Below are positions 42,408 to 49,461 of a stretch of 64,000 nt of DNA, piece after piece. A model generated the notes under the pieces. It was not told where the DNA came from, searched no databases, and saw only the letters and a list, made by a program, of their open reading frames with translations. The stretch comes from Pseudomonas sp. RIT288 (GTDB lineage: Bacteria; Pseudomonadota; Gammaproteobacteria; Pseudomonadales; Pseudomonadaceae): the NCBI RefSeq assembly GCF_000631985.1, contig NZ_JFYN01000016.1, positions 56,863-120,862 of the forward strand, read 5' to 3'. The position numbers were made by a program, and so were the translations under genes. Every line of letters begins with the position of its first letter. Positions within the stretch are counted from its first letter, which is position 1.

Positions 42408-43607
42408 ATGTCGTCCTCTATGCCACAACCCCAGCGCCCCCTGGCGGTCACGCTGCAAGTCGTGTCCATCGTCCTCTTCACCTTCATCGGCTATCTGAAC
42501 ATCGGCATTCCGCTCGCGGTGCTGCCGGGTTACGTCCACAGTGACCTGGGCTTCGGCGCGGTGATCGCGGGGCTGGTGATCAGCGTGCAATACCTCGCCA
42601 CCCTGCTCAGCCGTCCGTACGCCGGCAAGATCATCGATAACCAGGGCAGCAAGCGCGCGGTAATGATCGGTCTGGCCGGTTGTGGCTTGAGCGGTGTGTT
42701 CATGCTGATTTCGGCCTGGACACCCAACTTGCCGATGCTCAGCCTGATCAGCCTGTTGATCGGCCGTCTGGTGCTGGGCAGCGCGGAAAGTCTGGTCGGT
42801 TCCGGATCGATTGGCTGGGGCATCGGCCGCGTTGGCGCGGCGAACACCGCCAAAGTCATCTCGTGGAACGGTATAGCCAGTTACGGCGCACTGGCGGTCG
42901 GTGCGCCGTTCGGCGTGTGGCTGGTCGGCCAGCTGGGATTGTGGAGCATGGGCGTCAGCATCATTCTGCTGGCAGCCCTGGGCCTGCTGCTGGCGTGGCC
43001 GAAAACCGCGGCGCCGATTGTTACCGGTGAGCGCCTGCCATTCATGCATGTGCTCGGTCGGGTGTTCCCGCACGGTTGCGGACTGGCGCTGGGCTCGATC
43101 GGTTTCGGCACCATCGCCACCTTCATCACCCTGTATTACGCCACCCGGCACTGGGATAACGCGGTGTTGTGCCTGAGCCTGTTCGGTGCCAGCTTCATCG
43201 GCGCGCGGCTGCTGTTCGGCAACCTGATCAACCGTCTCGGCGGCTTCCGCGTGGCGATCGCCTGCCTGTCGGTGGAAACCCTGGGCCTGTTACTGCTTTG
43301 GCTGGCACCGGATGCGCACTGGGCGCTGGCCGGTGCGGCGCTGAGCGGTTTCGGCTTCTCGCTTGTGTTCCCGGCGCTGGGCGTGGAGGCGGTGAATCTG
43401 GTGCCAGCGTCCAGCCGTGGTGCGGCGGTCGGCGCGTACTCGCTGTTCATCGACTTGTCGCTGGGGATCACCGGACCGTTGGCCGGGGCGATTGCGGCGG
43501 GTTTCGGTTTTGCTTCGATCTTCCTGTTCGCCGCCCTCGCCTCGCTCAGCGGCCTGGCGCTGAGCGTGTACCTTTACAAGCACACGGCGAAGTATCGCGA
43601 AGACTAG
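42408..43607 (+). CDS. MFS transporter (YhhS/arabinose-efflux-like)
   Basis: A 399-residue inner-membrane protein with about 12 hydrophobic helices. The MFS loop 2-3 signature is LSRPYAGKIIDNQGSKRAVM (about residues 67-86), and loop 8-9 has GARLLFGNLINRLGGFRVA. The RIGSAESLVGSGSIGWGIG region and overall pattern resemble YhhS-type efflux permeases. The substrate is unknown. It is convergent with arfB, and the two stop codons overlap by 4 bp. Confidence 0.88.
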   Translation: MSSSMPQPQRPLAVTLQVVSIVLFTFIGYLNIGIPLAVLPGYVHSDLGFGAVIAGLVISVQYLATLLSRPYAGKIIDNQGSKRAVMIGLAGCGLSGVFMLISAWTPNLPMLSLISLLIGRLVLGSAESLVGSGSIGWGIGRVGAANTAKVISWNGIASYGALAVGAPFGVWLVGQLGLWSMGVSIILLAALGLLLAWPKTAAPIVTGERLPFMHVLGRVFPHGCGLALGSIGFGTIATFITLYYATRHWDNAVLCLSLFGASFIGARLLFGNLINRLGGFRVAIACLSVETLGLLLLWLAPDAHWALAGAALSGFGFSLVFPALGVEAVNLVPASSRGAAVGAYSLFIDLSLGITGPLAGAIAAGFGFASIFLFAALASLSGLALSVYLYKHTAKYRED

Positions 43608-44017
43608 AAATCCACTTTGCCACGCCCGGCCTTGATGCTGCCGCGCTTGGTCTTGGATTCGAGCCGGCGCTTCTTCGAGCCGAGGGTCGGCTTGGTCGGA
43701 CGGCGTTTCTTTTCGACCTTGGTGGCGCTGAGGATCAGCTCGGTCAGACGCTCCAGCGCATCGGCACGGTTGGCTTCCTGCGTGCGGTATTGCTGAGCCT
43801 TGATGATCAGCACGCCATCGCTGGTGATGCGACTGTCACGCAGCGCCAGCAGCCGTTCCTTGTAGAACTCGGGCAAGGACGAGGCCGGAATGTCGAAGCG
43901 CAGGTGCATGGCGCTGGAGACCTTGTTGACGTTCTGTCCGCCGGCGCCTTGCGCGCGAATGGCTGTCAATTCGATCTCGGCGTCCGGCAGATGCACGTTG
44001 TTGGAAATCACCAGCAT
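43604..44017 (-). CDS. arfB: Peptidyl-tRNA hydrolase ArfB (YaeJ), ribosome rescue
   Basis: A 137-residue release-factor-like protein that frees ribosomes stalled on non-stop mRNA. The catalytic GGQ motif is at residues 26-28 (RAQGAGGQNVNKVSSA). The Lys/Arg-rich C-terminal tail (KKRRPTKPTLGSKKRRLESKTKRGSIKAGRGK) inserts in the mRNA channel. I chose the start at 44017; upstream in-frame codons pass through a REPIN. P. aeruginosa also has arfB near the aroP/phh genes. Confidence 0.94.
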   Translation of the reverse strand: MLVISNNVHLPDAEIELTAIRAQGAGGQNVNKVSSAMHLRFDIPASSLPEFYKERLLALRDSRITSDGVLIIKAQQYRTQEANRADALERLTELILSATKVEKKRRPTKPTLGSKKRRLESKTKRGSIKAGRGKVDF

Positions 44018-44080
44018 GGAAAAGCGTCCGTATTCAGAAGGTGCAGGATACCGCGAAACCGTCCGAGCCTCCGATCCCCC

Positions 44081-44167
44081 TGTAGGAGTGAGCCTGCTCG
44101 CGATAGCGGAAGTCAGATAAATATTCGTCGACTGATACACCGCTATCGCGAGCAGGCTCACTCCTAT
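44081..44167. repeat. REPIN, family B variant, upstream of arfB
   Basis: Inverted arms TGTAGGAGTGAGCCTGCTCG and CGAGCAGGCTCACTCCTATA, extended inward by CGATAGCGG/CCGCTATCG. It combines the TGTAGGAG end of family A with the AGCCTGCTCGCGA core of family B. Confidence 0.85.
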
Positions 44168-44189
44168 AAGGGATTGTGTAAACCCCAGA

Positions 44190-44225
44190 AACGACAAACC
44201 CGGCACGTTGGCCGGGTTTGTCGTT
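44190..44225 (-). terminator. Terminator of aroP
   Basis: A perfect 15-bp stem, AACGACAAACCCGGC and GCCGGGTTTGTCGTT, closes a six-base loop ACGTTG. It begins 15 bases after the aroP stop. The T-tract is short (GGGTTTGTCGTTTC on the minus strand), but the stem is very stable and works on either strand. Confidence 0.8.
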
Positions 44226-44239
44226 TGTTGCGTCAACGC

Positions 44240-45658
44240 TTACTTCGAAGCACTCGCCGCGTGCAGCGCCTGTTGCGCCCCACGCTTGTTCTTGATCACG
44301 TAGCAGACCCACATGAACACGACCCACACCGGGATCGCGTACACCGAGATCTGGATGCCCGGGATCAGCAGCATCACGCCAAGGATGAACGCCACGAACG
44401 CCAGGCAGACATAGTTGCCGTACGGGTACCACAGCGCCTTGAACAGCGGCGTCTGTTGGGTCTTGTTCATGTGCTGACGGAACTTGAAGTGCGAGAAGCT
44501 GATCATCGCCCAGTTGATCACCAGCGTTGCAACCACCAGCGACATCAGCAGCTCCAGCGCGTGCTGCGGGATCAGATAGTTAAGCAGCACGGCGACCAGC
44601 GTCACCGCTGCGGAAGCCAGAATCGAGCGCACCGGCACGCCGCGCTTGTCGATCTTCGCCAGACCTTTCGGCGCATCGCCCTGCTCGGCCATGCCCAGCA
44701 GCATGCGGCTGTTGCAGTAAGTGCCACTGTTGTAAACCGACAGCGCCGCAGTCAAAACCACGAAGTTAAGGATGTGCGCGGCGGTGTTGCTGCCGAGCAT
44801 CGAGAACACTTGTACGAACGGGCTGCCGCTGTACGAATCGCCGGAAGCGTTGAGCGTTTCCAGCAGGCTGTCCCACGGAGTCAGCGACAGCAGGATCACC
44901 AGCGCGCCGATGTAGAAAATCAGGATGCGGTAGATCACCTGGTTGATCGCTTTCGGGATCACGGTTTTCGGCTTGTCGGCTTCAGCAGCGGTGAAACCGA
45001 GCATTTCCAGACCGCCAAAGGAGAACATGATGATCGCCATCGCCATCACCAGACCGCTCACGCCGTTGGGGAAGAACCCGCCGTGCGACCACAGGTTGCT
45101 GACCGAGGCCTGCGGGCCGCCATGGCCGCTGACCAGCAGGTAGCTGCCCAGCGCAATCATGCCGACGATCGCCACGACCTTGATGATCGCGAACCAGAAT
45201 TCGGCTTCACCGAAGACTTTGACGTTGGCCAGGTTGATCGCGTTGATCAGCACGAAGAAGGCGGCAGCGGTGACCCAGGTCGGGATGTCCGGCGCCCAGT
45301 AGTGGATGTACTTGCCGACCGCGGTCAGCTCCGACATGCCCACCAGAATGTACAGAATCCAGCAGTTCCAGCCCGACAGGAAACCGGCAAAACCGCCCCA
45401 GTACTTGTGCGCGAAATGACTGAAGGAACCGGCCACCGGCTCTTCGACGATCATCTCGCCGAGCTGGCGCATGATCATGAAGGCGATGAAACCGCAGATG
45501 GCGTAGCCGAGGATCATCGACGGGCCGGCGGATTTCAGGACCCCGGCCGAGCCGAGGAACAATCCGGTACCGATCGCGCCACCGAGGGCGATCAGTTGAA
45601 TGTGGCGATTTTTCAGGCCGCGTTTCAGCTCGCCTGATTGCGAGGGTTGTCCACTCAT
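44240..45658 (-). CDS. aroP: Aromatic amino acid permease AroP (APC family)
   Basis: A 472-residue inner-membrane transporter with about 12 helices. The N-terminal LKRGLKNRHIQLIALGGAIGTGLFLGSAGVLKSAGPS is the signature of the amino acid transporter (AAT) group. GEAEFWFAIIKVVAIVGMIALG and SFGGLEMLGFTAAEADKPKTVIPKAINQVIYRI are further family features. Placement with phhABC and arfB supports aromatic amino acid uptake, as in P. aeruginosa aroP2. The start ATG at 45658 is chosen over an upstream TTG. A putative promoter lies at 45909-45937, giving a 5' UTR of about 240 bases. Confidence 0.92.
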   Translation of the reverse strand: MSGQPSQSGELKRGLKNRHIQLIALGGAIGTGLFLGSAGVLKSAGPSMILGYAICGFIAFMIMRQLGEMIVEEPVAGSFSHFAHKYWGGFAGFLSGWNCWILYILVGMSELTAVGKYIHYWAPDIPTWVTAAAFFVLINAINLANVKVFGEAEFWFAIIKVVAIVGMIALGSYLLVSGHGGPQASVSNLWSHGGFFPNGVSGLVMAMAIIMFSFGGLEMLGFTAAEADKPKTVIPKAINQVIYRILIFYIGALVILLSLTPWDSLLETLNASGDSYSGSPFVQVFSMLGSNTAAHILNFVVLTAALSVYNSGTYCNSRMLLGMAEQGDAPKGLAKIDKRGVPVRSILASAAVTLVAVLLNYLIPQHALELLMSLVVATLVINWAMISFSHFKFRQHMNKTQQTPLFKALWYPYGNYVCLAFVAFILGVMLLIPGIQISVYAIPVWVVFMWVCYVIKNKRGAQQALHAASASK

Positions 45659-45908
45659 GAAAAAGGTCTCACGCAAGGTTTGATGATGTTCAGTAGACGT
45701 TGCTGCAAGGTTGCGATTTCAGACAACCCCGATCAAACCCCAGCGCAAGCACCAGGAATTCAGCTTTTTTACAACGGTCATGCGTCACCTGTTTGTTTTT
45801 ATCTGTGACGAAATCGAACCCGACACGCTTGTGACGCGGCGGAGTGAACAAGGCGGATGGCCTTGAGGTTTCGCGATTACGCAGAGGGTCACAGTTAAAA
45901 CGCGGCGC

Positions 45909-45937
45909 ATTGTACACCGCTAACCCCCTGCTGCCAG
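45909..45937 (-). promoter_or_regulatory. Putative sigma70 promoter of aroP
   Basis: On the minus strand, CTGGCA is followed by 17 bases and TACAAT. The -10 differs from TATAAT by one base and the spacing is ideal. It is directed at aroP, 250 bp downstream, and lies just after the end of the candidate 48-aa ORF. Confidence 0.55.
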
Positions 45938-45948
45938 ACCCCGCTGGA

Positions 45949-46095
45949 TCAGCGTGGCGCTTGCCGGGATTGCGTGGATCCGCCTCGAGATGCCCGGGCG
46001 GCTGCAAAAATTGAGTCAGGCCTTTGCAGGCCATCGACGGGGACGAGCGAAAAACCGCCCCACGGAGAGAAGTGAAGATCAATCTCGGCGTTCAT
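45949..46095 (-). CDS. Candidate small ORF (48 aa) with strong ribosome site
   Basis: An open frame beginning MNAEIDLHFSPWGGFSLVPV. AAGGAGGCGCA sits directly before the ATG, the strongest ribosome site in this interval. The ATG overlaps the stop of an upstream 37-codon ORF as ATGA. Codon bias is genome-like for about the first 23 codons, after which a different frame (GLTQFLQPPGHLEADPRNPGK) looks more coding. Either the ORF is short and real, or it is a decayed gene with a frameshift. I do not recognise a family. Confidence 0.35.
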   Translation of the reverse strand: MNAEIDLHFSPWGGFSLVPVDGLQRPDSIFAAARASRGGSTQSRQAPR

Positions 46096-46205
46096 TGCGC
46101 CTCCTTCTTGTTATGTACCTGCACGACAGGCATGAGGCGCATCTCACCCTGCAAACGGCGCTGAAACAAGCGCGCCAGAGCCTTGCGCGACGCCTTTTCG
46201 ACCAT
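46092..46205 (-). CDS. Candidate small basic ORF (37 aa or longer) coupled to the next ORF
   Basis: From an ATG at 46205 the frame reads MVEKASRKALARLFQRRLQG and continues to KKEAQ. It is open further upstream (...AHWIYPLADAVRKTCRS) to a stop inside the palindrome at 46271-46288, but no ATG/GTG/TTG start with a ribosome site is evident there. Third positions are GC-rich as in real genes of this genome. It is Lys/Arg-rich and may be a small nucleic-acid- or membrane-binding peptide. It ends in ATGA overlap with the next ORF. Confidence 0.35.
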   Translation of the reverse strand: MVEKASRKALARLFQRRLQGEMRLMPVVQVHNKKEAQ

Positions 46206-46270
46206 GCTTCGGCAGGTTTTCCTTACAGCGTCGGCAAGGGGGTAAATCCAGTGGGCTTTACCGGTGTTTT

Positions 46271-46288
46271 CGTAAACTTTTCTTTACG
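46271..46288. promoter_or_regulatory. Perfect TyrR/PhhR-type palindrome
   Basis: CGTAAA-CTTTTC-TTTACG is a perfect palindrome with the six-base spacing of the TyrR box and is closely related to the site before phhA. It lies 263 bp before the 45-aa peptide gene and upstream of the small ORF pair and aroP on the other strand. Confidence 0.6.
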
Positions 46289-46301
46289 ATGCGTAACGCA
46301 G

Positions 46302-46320
46302 ATTTTCCATTTCGGAAAAT
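46302..46320. promoter_or_regulatory. Perfect 7-bp inverted repeat (possible operator)
   Basis: ATTTTCC-ATTTC-GGAAAAT. The five-base spacer and A/T-rich arms resemble binding sites of Lrp/AsnC-type or similar dimeric regulators, but the binder is unknown. Confidence 0.45.
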
Positions 46321-46346
46321 TCTGTAGGACGTCTGCAAATTGACGG

Positions 46347-46360
46347 TAGCAAGCTTGCTA
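46347..46360. promoter_or_regulatory. 14-bp perfect palindrome (possible operator)
   Basis: TAGCAAGCTTGCTA is a continuous perfect palindrome, the third within 90 bp in this intergenic region. It may be an operator for the downstream peptide gene. Confidence 0.4.
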
Positions 46361-46455
46361 ACGAAAGTTGCCGCTTAGTTTTTTGTTTTCAAATAAGAAA
46401 TCCACCAGTCAAAAACAGAATAAAAAGTTTATTTAAATTTTAAATAAATAATTTT

Positions 46456-46484
46456 TTGCATTACAAAACACCCTGAACTAGGTT
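46456..46484 (+). promoter_or_regulatory. Putative sigma70 promoter of the 45-aa peptide gene
   Basis: TTGCAT, 17 bases, then TAGGTT, just after a very AT-rich tract (about 46377-46460) that could act as an UP element. The -10 match is weak. The predicted start is about 60 bases before the ATG at 46551. Confidence 0.45.
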
Positions 46485-46550
46485 CTTCACGTCTTGCCGG
46501 CCAACTCGACCGGCCAGTCATAACCGTGAAAGTCATCTAGGAGATCGACC

Positions 46551-46688
46551 ATGCAAGCACTGGAAAAAGACCTGGACACCGAACTGCAACTGGACGAATG
46601 GTTCGAAGCACCAACCCATGAGGCGGCTGTGGAAATGATGCAAGCCGACGCGGTGGTTCCGTTCGGCACGGCGATGTGGCCTCTGTAA
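46551..46688 (+). CDS. 45-aa peptide, possible modified-peptide precursor
   Basis: An ORF of 45 codons. The N-terminal two-thirds is acidic and helix-prone (MQALEKDLDTELQLDEWFEA...), and the end is hydrophobic and uncharged (ADAVVPFGTAMWPL). This leader-plus-core layout resembles precursors of ribosomally made, modified peptides. The ribosome site TAGGAG lies 9 bases before the ATG. It is followed by a perfect hairpin and then an M29-like metallopeptidase gene in the same direction. It is unlike PqqA: there is no Glu-x3-Tyr pair. It has no Cys, so it is not a lanthipeptide or 3-thiaglutamate-type scaffold in the usual sense. I do not recognise a named family. Confidence 0.72.
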   Translation: MQALEKDLDTELQLDEWFEAPTHEAAVEMMQADAVVPFGTAMWPL

Positions 46689-46698
46689 GACATCCCCG

Positions 46699-46729
46699 GG
46701 CAGGCACGATCCGGCCGGTCGTGCCTGCC
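46699..46729 (+). terminator. Hairpin between the peptide and the M29-like gene
   Basis: A perfect 11-bp stem, GGCAGGCACGA and TCGTGCCTGCC, with a nine-base loop, ten bases after the peptide stop. Only a weak T/C tract follows (GCTTTCTT). It looks like a partial terminator or mRNA stabiliser that would make the peptide mRNA exceed that of the downstream enzyme. Confidence 0.7.
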
Positions 46730-46759
46730 GCTTTCTTCACGGTCAGTCAGGGAGGACAC

Positions 46760-47725
46760 ATGGATAAGCCCCGCGCGATCTCGCATTTCCTTTACTACCT
46801 CGAACATCACCCTGCCCTTGCCGGTCTCGACTCGGCGAAGGTACTGCTCGGCCACACCGCCGATTACGAAGCCCTGACCGGCGCCATCGCCGAACAGGCC
46901 GGCGATCACCCCCGCTTCACCTTCAACGCCAGACGCCTGGACCTGGAAAGCACCGCCACGCTGACCGCGGCCATCGCCGACAGCGATCTGTACATTTTCT
47001 TCTACGACTCTTCCACCCTGCCCAACCCGCGCCCCGACGGCCCGGAGTTCGTTCGCGCCTTGCAAGGCGTGATGGCGGAAAACTGGAAGAAGTCGCTGCT
47101 GTTCAAGGATTACGGCGACTATTTCTACGACACTTTCAGCGTCACCCCGCAGCGCATCGCCGGGCTCAACAGCCACTTGATCCAACGCATGTCGCAGGCC
47201 ACCACGCTGAGCTTCAAGGACGAACATGGCTCATGGTTTGAAACGCCGCTGAGCAGCATCAAGAAGTGGACCGACATCAACGGCGTCGGCAACTTCGACC
47301 TGGCCCCCGGCGAAATCGCCACCCATAGCGAAGCCATCAACGGCCATGTGAAATTCAAGGGCACGTTCCTCAGCACCATCCCTTTCGCCCGCAAGTACGG
47401 CGTGCTCGAGTCGCCACTGGAGCTGTGGATCGAGAACTCGACCATCAGCCGCATCGCCACCGACGTGCCGGGGCTGGAGCATGATTTCAACAAGTACCTG
47501 GACGCCAACCCGTCGAACCGGCGGATTGAGGAGCTGGGGATTGGCACCAATGAAGGCGTGAAGGACCTGTATGCGCGCAATGCCGGGTTCGAGGAGCGCC
47601 ATTGCGGCCTGCACCTGGGCCTCGGCGGTGGCGCCAAGGGCAGTCATCACCTCGATCTGATCTTCTCTGGCGGGGTGTTGGCGCTGGATGACAAGCCGGT
47701 GTTTGACGGACGCTTCGTCTTCTAA
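46760..47725 (+). CDS. M29-type (aminopeptidase T/AmpS-like) metallopeptidase-like protein
   Basis: A 321-residue protein. The C-terminal half matches the M29 aminopeptidase fold: Glu185 (LAPGEIATHSE), Glu258 (RIEELGIGTNEGV), His285 (GLHLGLGGG), His297 and Asp299 (SHHLDLIF) correspond to the five metal ligands of the family. The N-terminal region (1-175) is shorter than in typical ~410-residue M29 enzymes and lacks obvious similarity. GGGAGGACAC gives an excellent ribosome site before the ATG at 46760. The gene follows a 45-aa peptide gene and a hairpin, so it may process or bind that peptide. Catalysis is inferred from ligands only. It has no signal peptide. Confidence 0.85.
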   Translation: MDKPRAISHFLYYLEHHPALAGLDSAKVLLGHTADYEALTGAIAEQAGDHPRFTFNARRLDLESTATLTAAIADSDLYIFFYDSSTLPNPRPDGPEFVRALQGVMAENWKKSLLFKDYGDYFYDTFSVTPQRIAGLNSHLIQRMSQATTLSFKDEHGSWFETPLSSIKKWTDINGVGNFDLAPGEIATHSEAINGHVKFKGTFLSTIPFARKYGVLESPLELWIENSTISRIATDVPGLEHDFNKYLDANPSNRRIEELGIGTNEGVKDLYARNAGFEERHCGLHLGLGGGAKGSHHLDLIFSGGVLALDDKPVFDGRFVF

Positions 47726-47756
47726 GCAGTAACTTCTGTTTTGCAGCCACTGCTCC

Positions 47757-47850
47757 CTGCAGGAGCTGTCGAGTGAAACGAGGCTGCGATCCTTTGATCT
47801 TGCTTTTTCAGATCAAGAGCAAAAGATCGCAGCGTGCCGCAGCTCCTACA
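47757..47850. repeat. REPIN, family A with an insertion in the left arm
   Basis: The right arm is canonical (AAAAGATCGCAGCGTGCCGC followed by AGCTCCTACA). The left arm CTGCAGGAGCTGTCGAGTGA departs from the family by an extra nine or so bases. It starts about 30 bp after the M29-like gene. Confidence 0.75.
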
Positions 47851-47911
47851 TGAATAGCGCGCAACCCAACCAATAATCCAGACGGACGCCTTGTGTTTCA
47901 GGCGACTGACG

Positions 47912-47992
47912 CCTTCGCGAGCAGGCTCGTCCCAACAGGGGATTTGTGTTTGACGCAATTCCAATGTGGGAGCGAGCCTGCTCGCGAAGAGG
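47912..47992. repeat. REPIN, family B, opposite polarity
   Basis: The core elements CCTTCGCGAGCAGGCTCG and GCGAGCCTGCTCGCGAAG are arranged with GCGAA outward, the reverse of the other family B pairs. Together with the preceding REPIN it fills the 373-bp gap between the M29-like gene and rluB. Confidence 0.8.
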
Positions 47993-48028
47993 CCGAATCA
48001 GTCGCTACATAATTTCTGCCAGACGAAA

Positions 48029-48058
48029 AAAAACGCCAACCCTGCGGTTGGCGTTTTT
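48029..48058 (-). terminator. Terminator of rluB
   Basis: AAAAACGCCAAC and GTTGGCGTTTTT form a 12-bp stem with a CCTGCG loop. It lies about 40 bp after the rluB stop, with T-runs on both strands. Confidence 0.85.
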
Positions 48059-48098
48059 GCTTTAGCTCGAAGCTTGCCGCTCAAAGCTCACAGCTGCC

Positions 48099-49319
48099 TT
48101 ATTCCGGCTTCTTGCGACCGAAACCCGGACGCTGACCGGAACCGGCCGGTGCGCCGCGGCGCTTGCCCGACGGCTTGTCGCCGTCGACCAACTTGATGCC
48201 CGGACGCTTCGGTGCAGGCTTGGCCGGACGCTTGTTGGTGGTGTCGGCAGGACGATCCGCTACCGGCGTACCACGACCGGCCGGCGCACGACCTTCACCA
48301 CGCTCGGTGCGACCGTTGGCCGGACGCGGTGCGCGCTCGCCATCACGGGCCACTGGCTTGCGGCCCGGACGCTCGCCTTCGATCTGCGGCTCACGGCTAG
48401 GGCGCGGACCGGTTGGCGCGCCAGCGGCTGGACGCAGAGTACGCACGCGCTCGGTCTTGGCCATCGGCCGCGACGATTTACGCTGCATACGCTCCAGCTT
48501 GTCCTTGCTCTTGGCGTTGAGTTGCGGCATCGCCACCGGGGTCAGGCCGACTTCGGCGCTGAGCACGTCGACTTCGTACTGGCTCATTTCGCGCCAGCGG
48601 CCCATCGGCAGGTCGGAGTTGAGGAACACCGGACCGAAACGCACGCGCTTCAGACGGCTGACCACCAGCCCCTGGGATTCCCACAGACGACGAACCTCAC
48701 GGTTACGACCTTCCATCACCACGCAGTGATACCAGTGGTTGAAGCCTTCGCCGCCCGGCGCCTGTTGAATGTCGGTGAAACGCGCCGGGCCGTCTTCCAG
48801 CACCACGCCGGCCTTCAGGCGCTCGATCATTTCGTCGTCGACTTCACCGCGTACACGCACGGCGTACTCACGGTCCATCTCGTAGGACGGGTGCATCAGA
48901 CGGTTGGCCAGTTCACCGTCGGTGGTGAACATCAGCAGACCGGTGGTGTTGATGTCGAGACGACCGATGTTGATCCAGCGGCCTTCTTTCGGACGCGGCA
49001 GCTTGTCGAACACGGTCGGACGGCCTTCCGGGTCGTCACGGGTGCAGATTTCGCCATCGGGCTTGTTGTACATGATCACGCGGCGTACCGACTCGGCAGC
49101 CTCTTCGCGCTTGATCACCTTGCCATCGATGGTGATGGCGTCGTGCATGTCGACGCGCAGGCCGAGGGTGGCGTCTTTGCCATTGACCTTGATTCGGCCC
49201 TGGCTGATCCAGGCTTCGACGTCACGGCGCGAGCCAACGCCGATACGGGCGAGGACTTTTTGCAGTTTTTCGCCTGCTGGGCCGATTTCCTGGTCGTCTT
49301 TCTGATTGATGTCACTCAT
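48099..49319 (-). CDS. rluB: 23S rRNA pseudouridine synthase RluB
   Basis: A 406-residue enzyme modifying U2605 of 23S rRNA. It has an N-terminal S4 RNA-binding domain (about residues 17-65, EKLQKVLARIGVGSRRDVEAWI) and a RsuA-family catalytic domain with Asp122 in NIGRLDINTTGLLMFT. A long basic, Gly/Pro/Arg-rich tail (about 270-406) is much longer than the core needs and looks disordered. I chose the start at 49319, with GGGAGGTGCCCAG upstream; an in-frame upstream ATG would add a non-conserved leader. Association with scpA/scpB is common in gammaproteobacteria. Confidence 0.93.
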   Translation of the reverse strand: MSDINQKDDQEIGPAGEKLQKVLARIGVGSRRDVEAWISQGRIKVNGKDATLGLRVDMHDAITIDGKVIKREEAAESVRRVIMYNKPDGEICTRDDPEGRPTVFDKLPRPKEGRWINIGRLDINTTGLLMFTTDGELANRLMHPSYEMDREYAVRVRGEVDDEMIERLKAGVVLEDGPARFTDIQQAPGGEGFNHWYHCVVMEGRNREVRRLWESQGLVVSRLKRVRFGPVFLNSDLPMGRWREMSQYEVDVLSAEVGLTPVAMPQLNAKSKDKLERMQRKSSRPMAKTERVRTLRPAAGAPTGPRPSREPQIEGERPGRKPVARDGERAPRPANGRTERGEGRAPAGRGTPVADRPADTTNKRPAKPAPKRPGIKLVDGDKPSGKRRGAPAGSGQRPGFGRKKPE

Positions 49320-49461
49320 CTGGGCACCTCCCGGTGTGGTCTGTTCAGGCGGCGCCTGAAGCATTGAAATCTGGTTTTCGGGCGAAGGGATCGCCGAAGG
49401 GTCGCGAATCATACGCGGATGTGCGCCATCGCGCATCAGAGACTAGCTGATCGATCGCCAG

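Noticed and set aside
43604..44236. Longer N-terminus for arfB
   Set aside because: The extra 73 codons run through a REPIN and are not conserved-looking; the ATG at 44017 fits the family.
45720..45800. TTTTTACAACGG region as a second TyrR box before aroP
   Set aside because: Only one half-site is recognisable; the partner half is missing at the required spacing.
45690..46082. 130-codon minus-strand open frame upstream of aroP
   Set aside because: No ribosome site, it runs across a likely promoter, and codon use is coding-like only over a short central stretch.
46551..46688. 45-aa peptide considered as PqqA or a 3-thiaglutamate scaffold
   Set aside because: No Glu-x3-Tyr pair, no pqqBCDE or tgl-type biosynthetic genes nearby, and an M29-like protein as the only neighbour.
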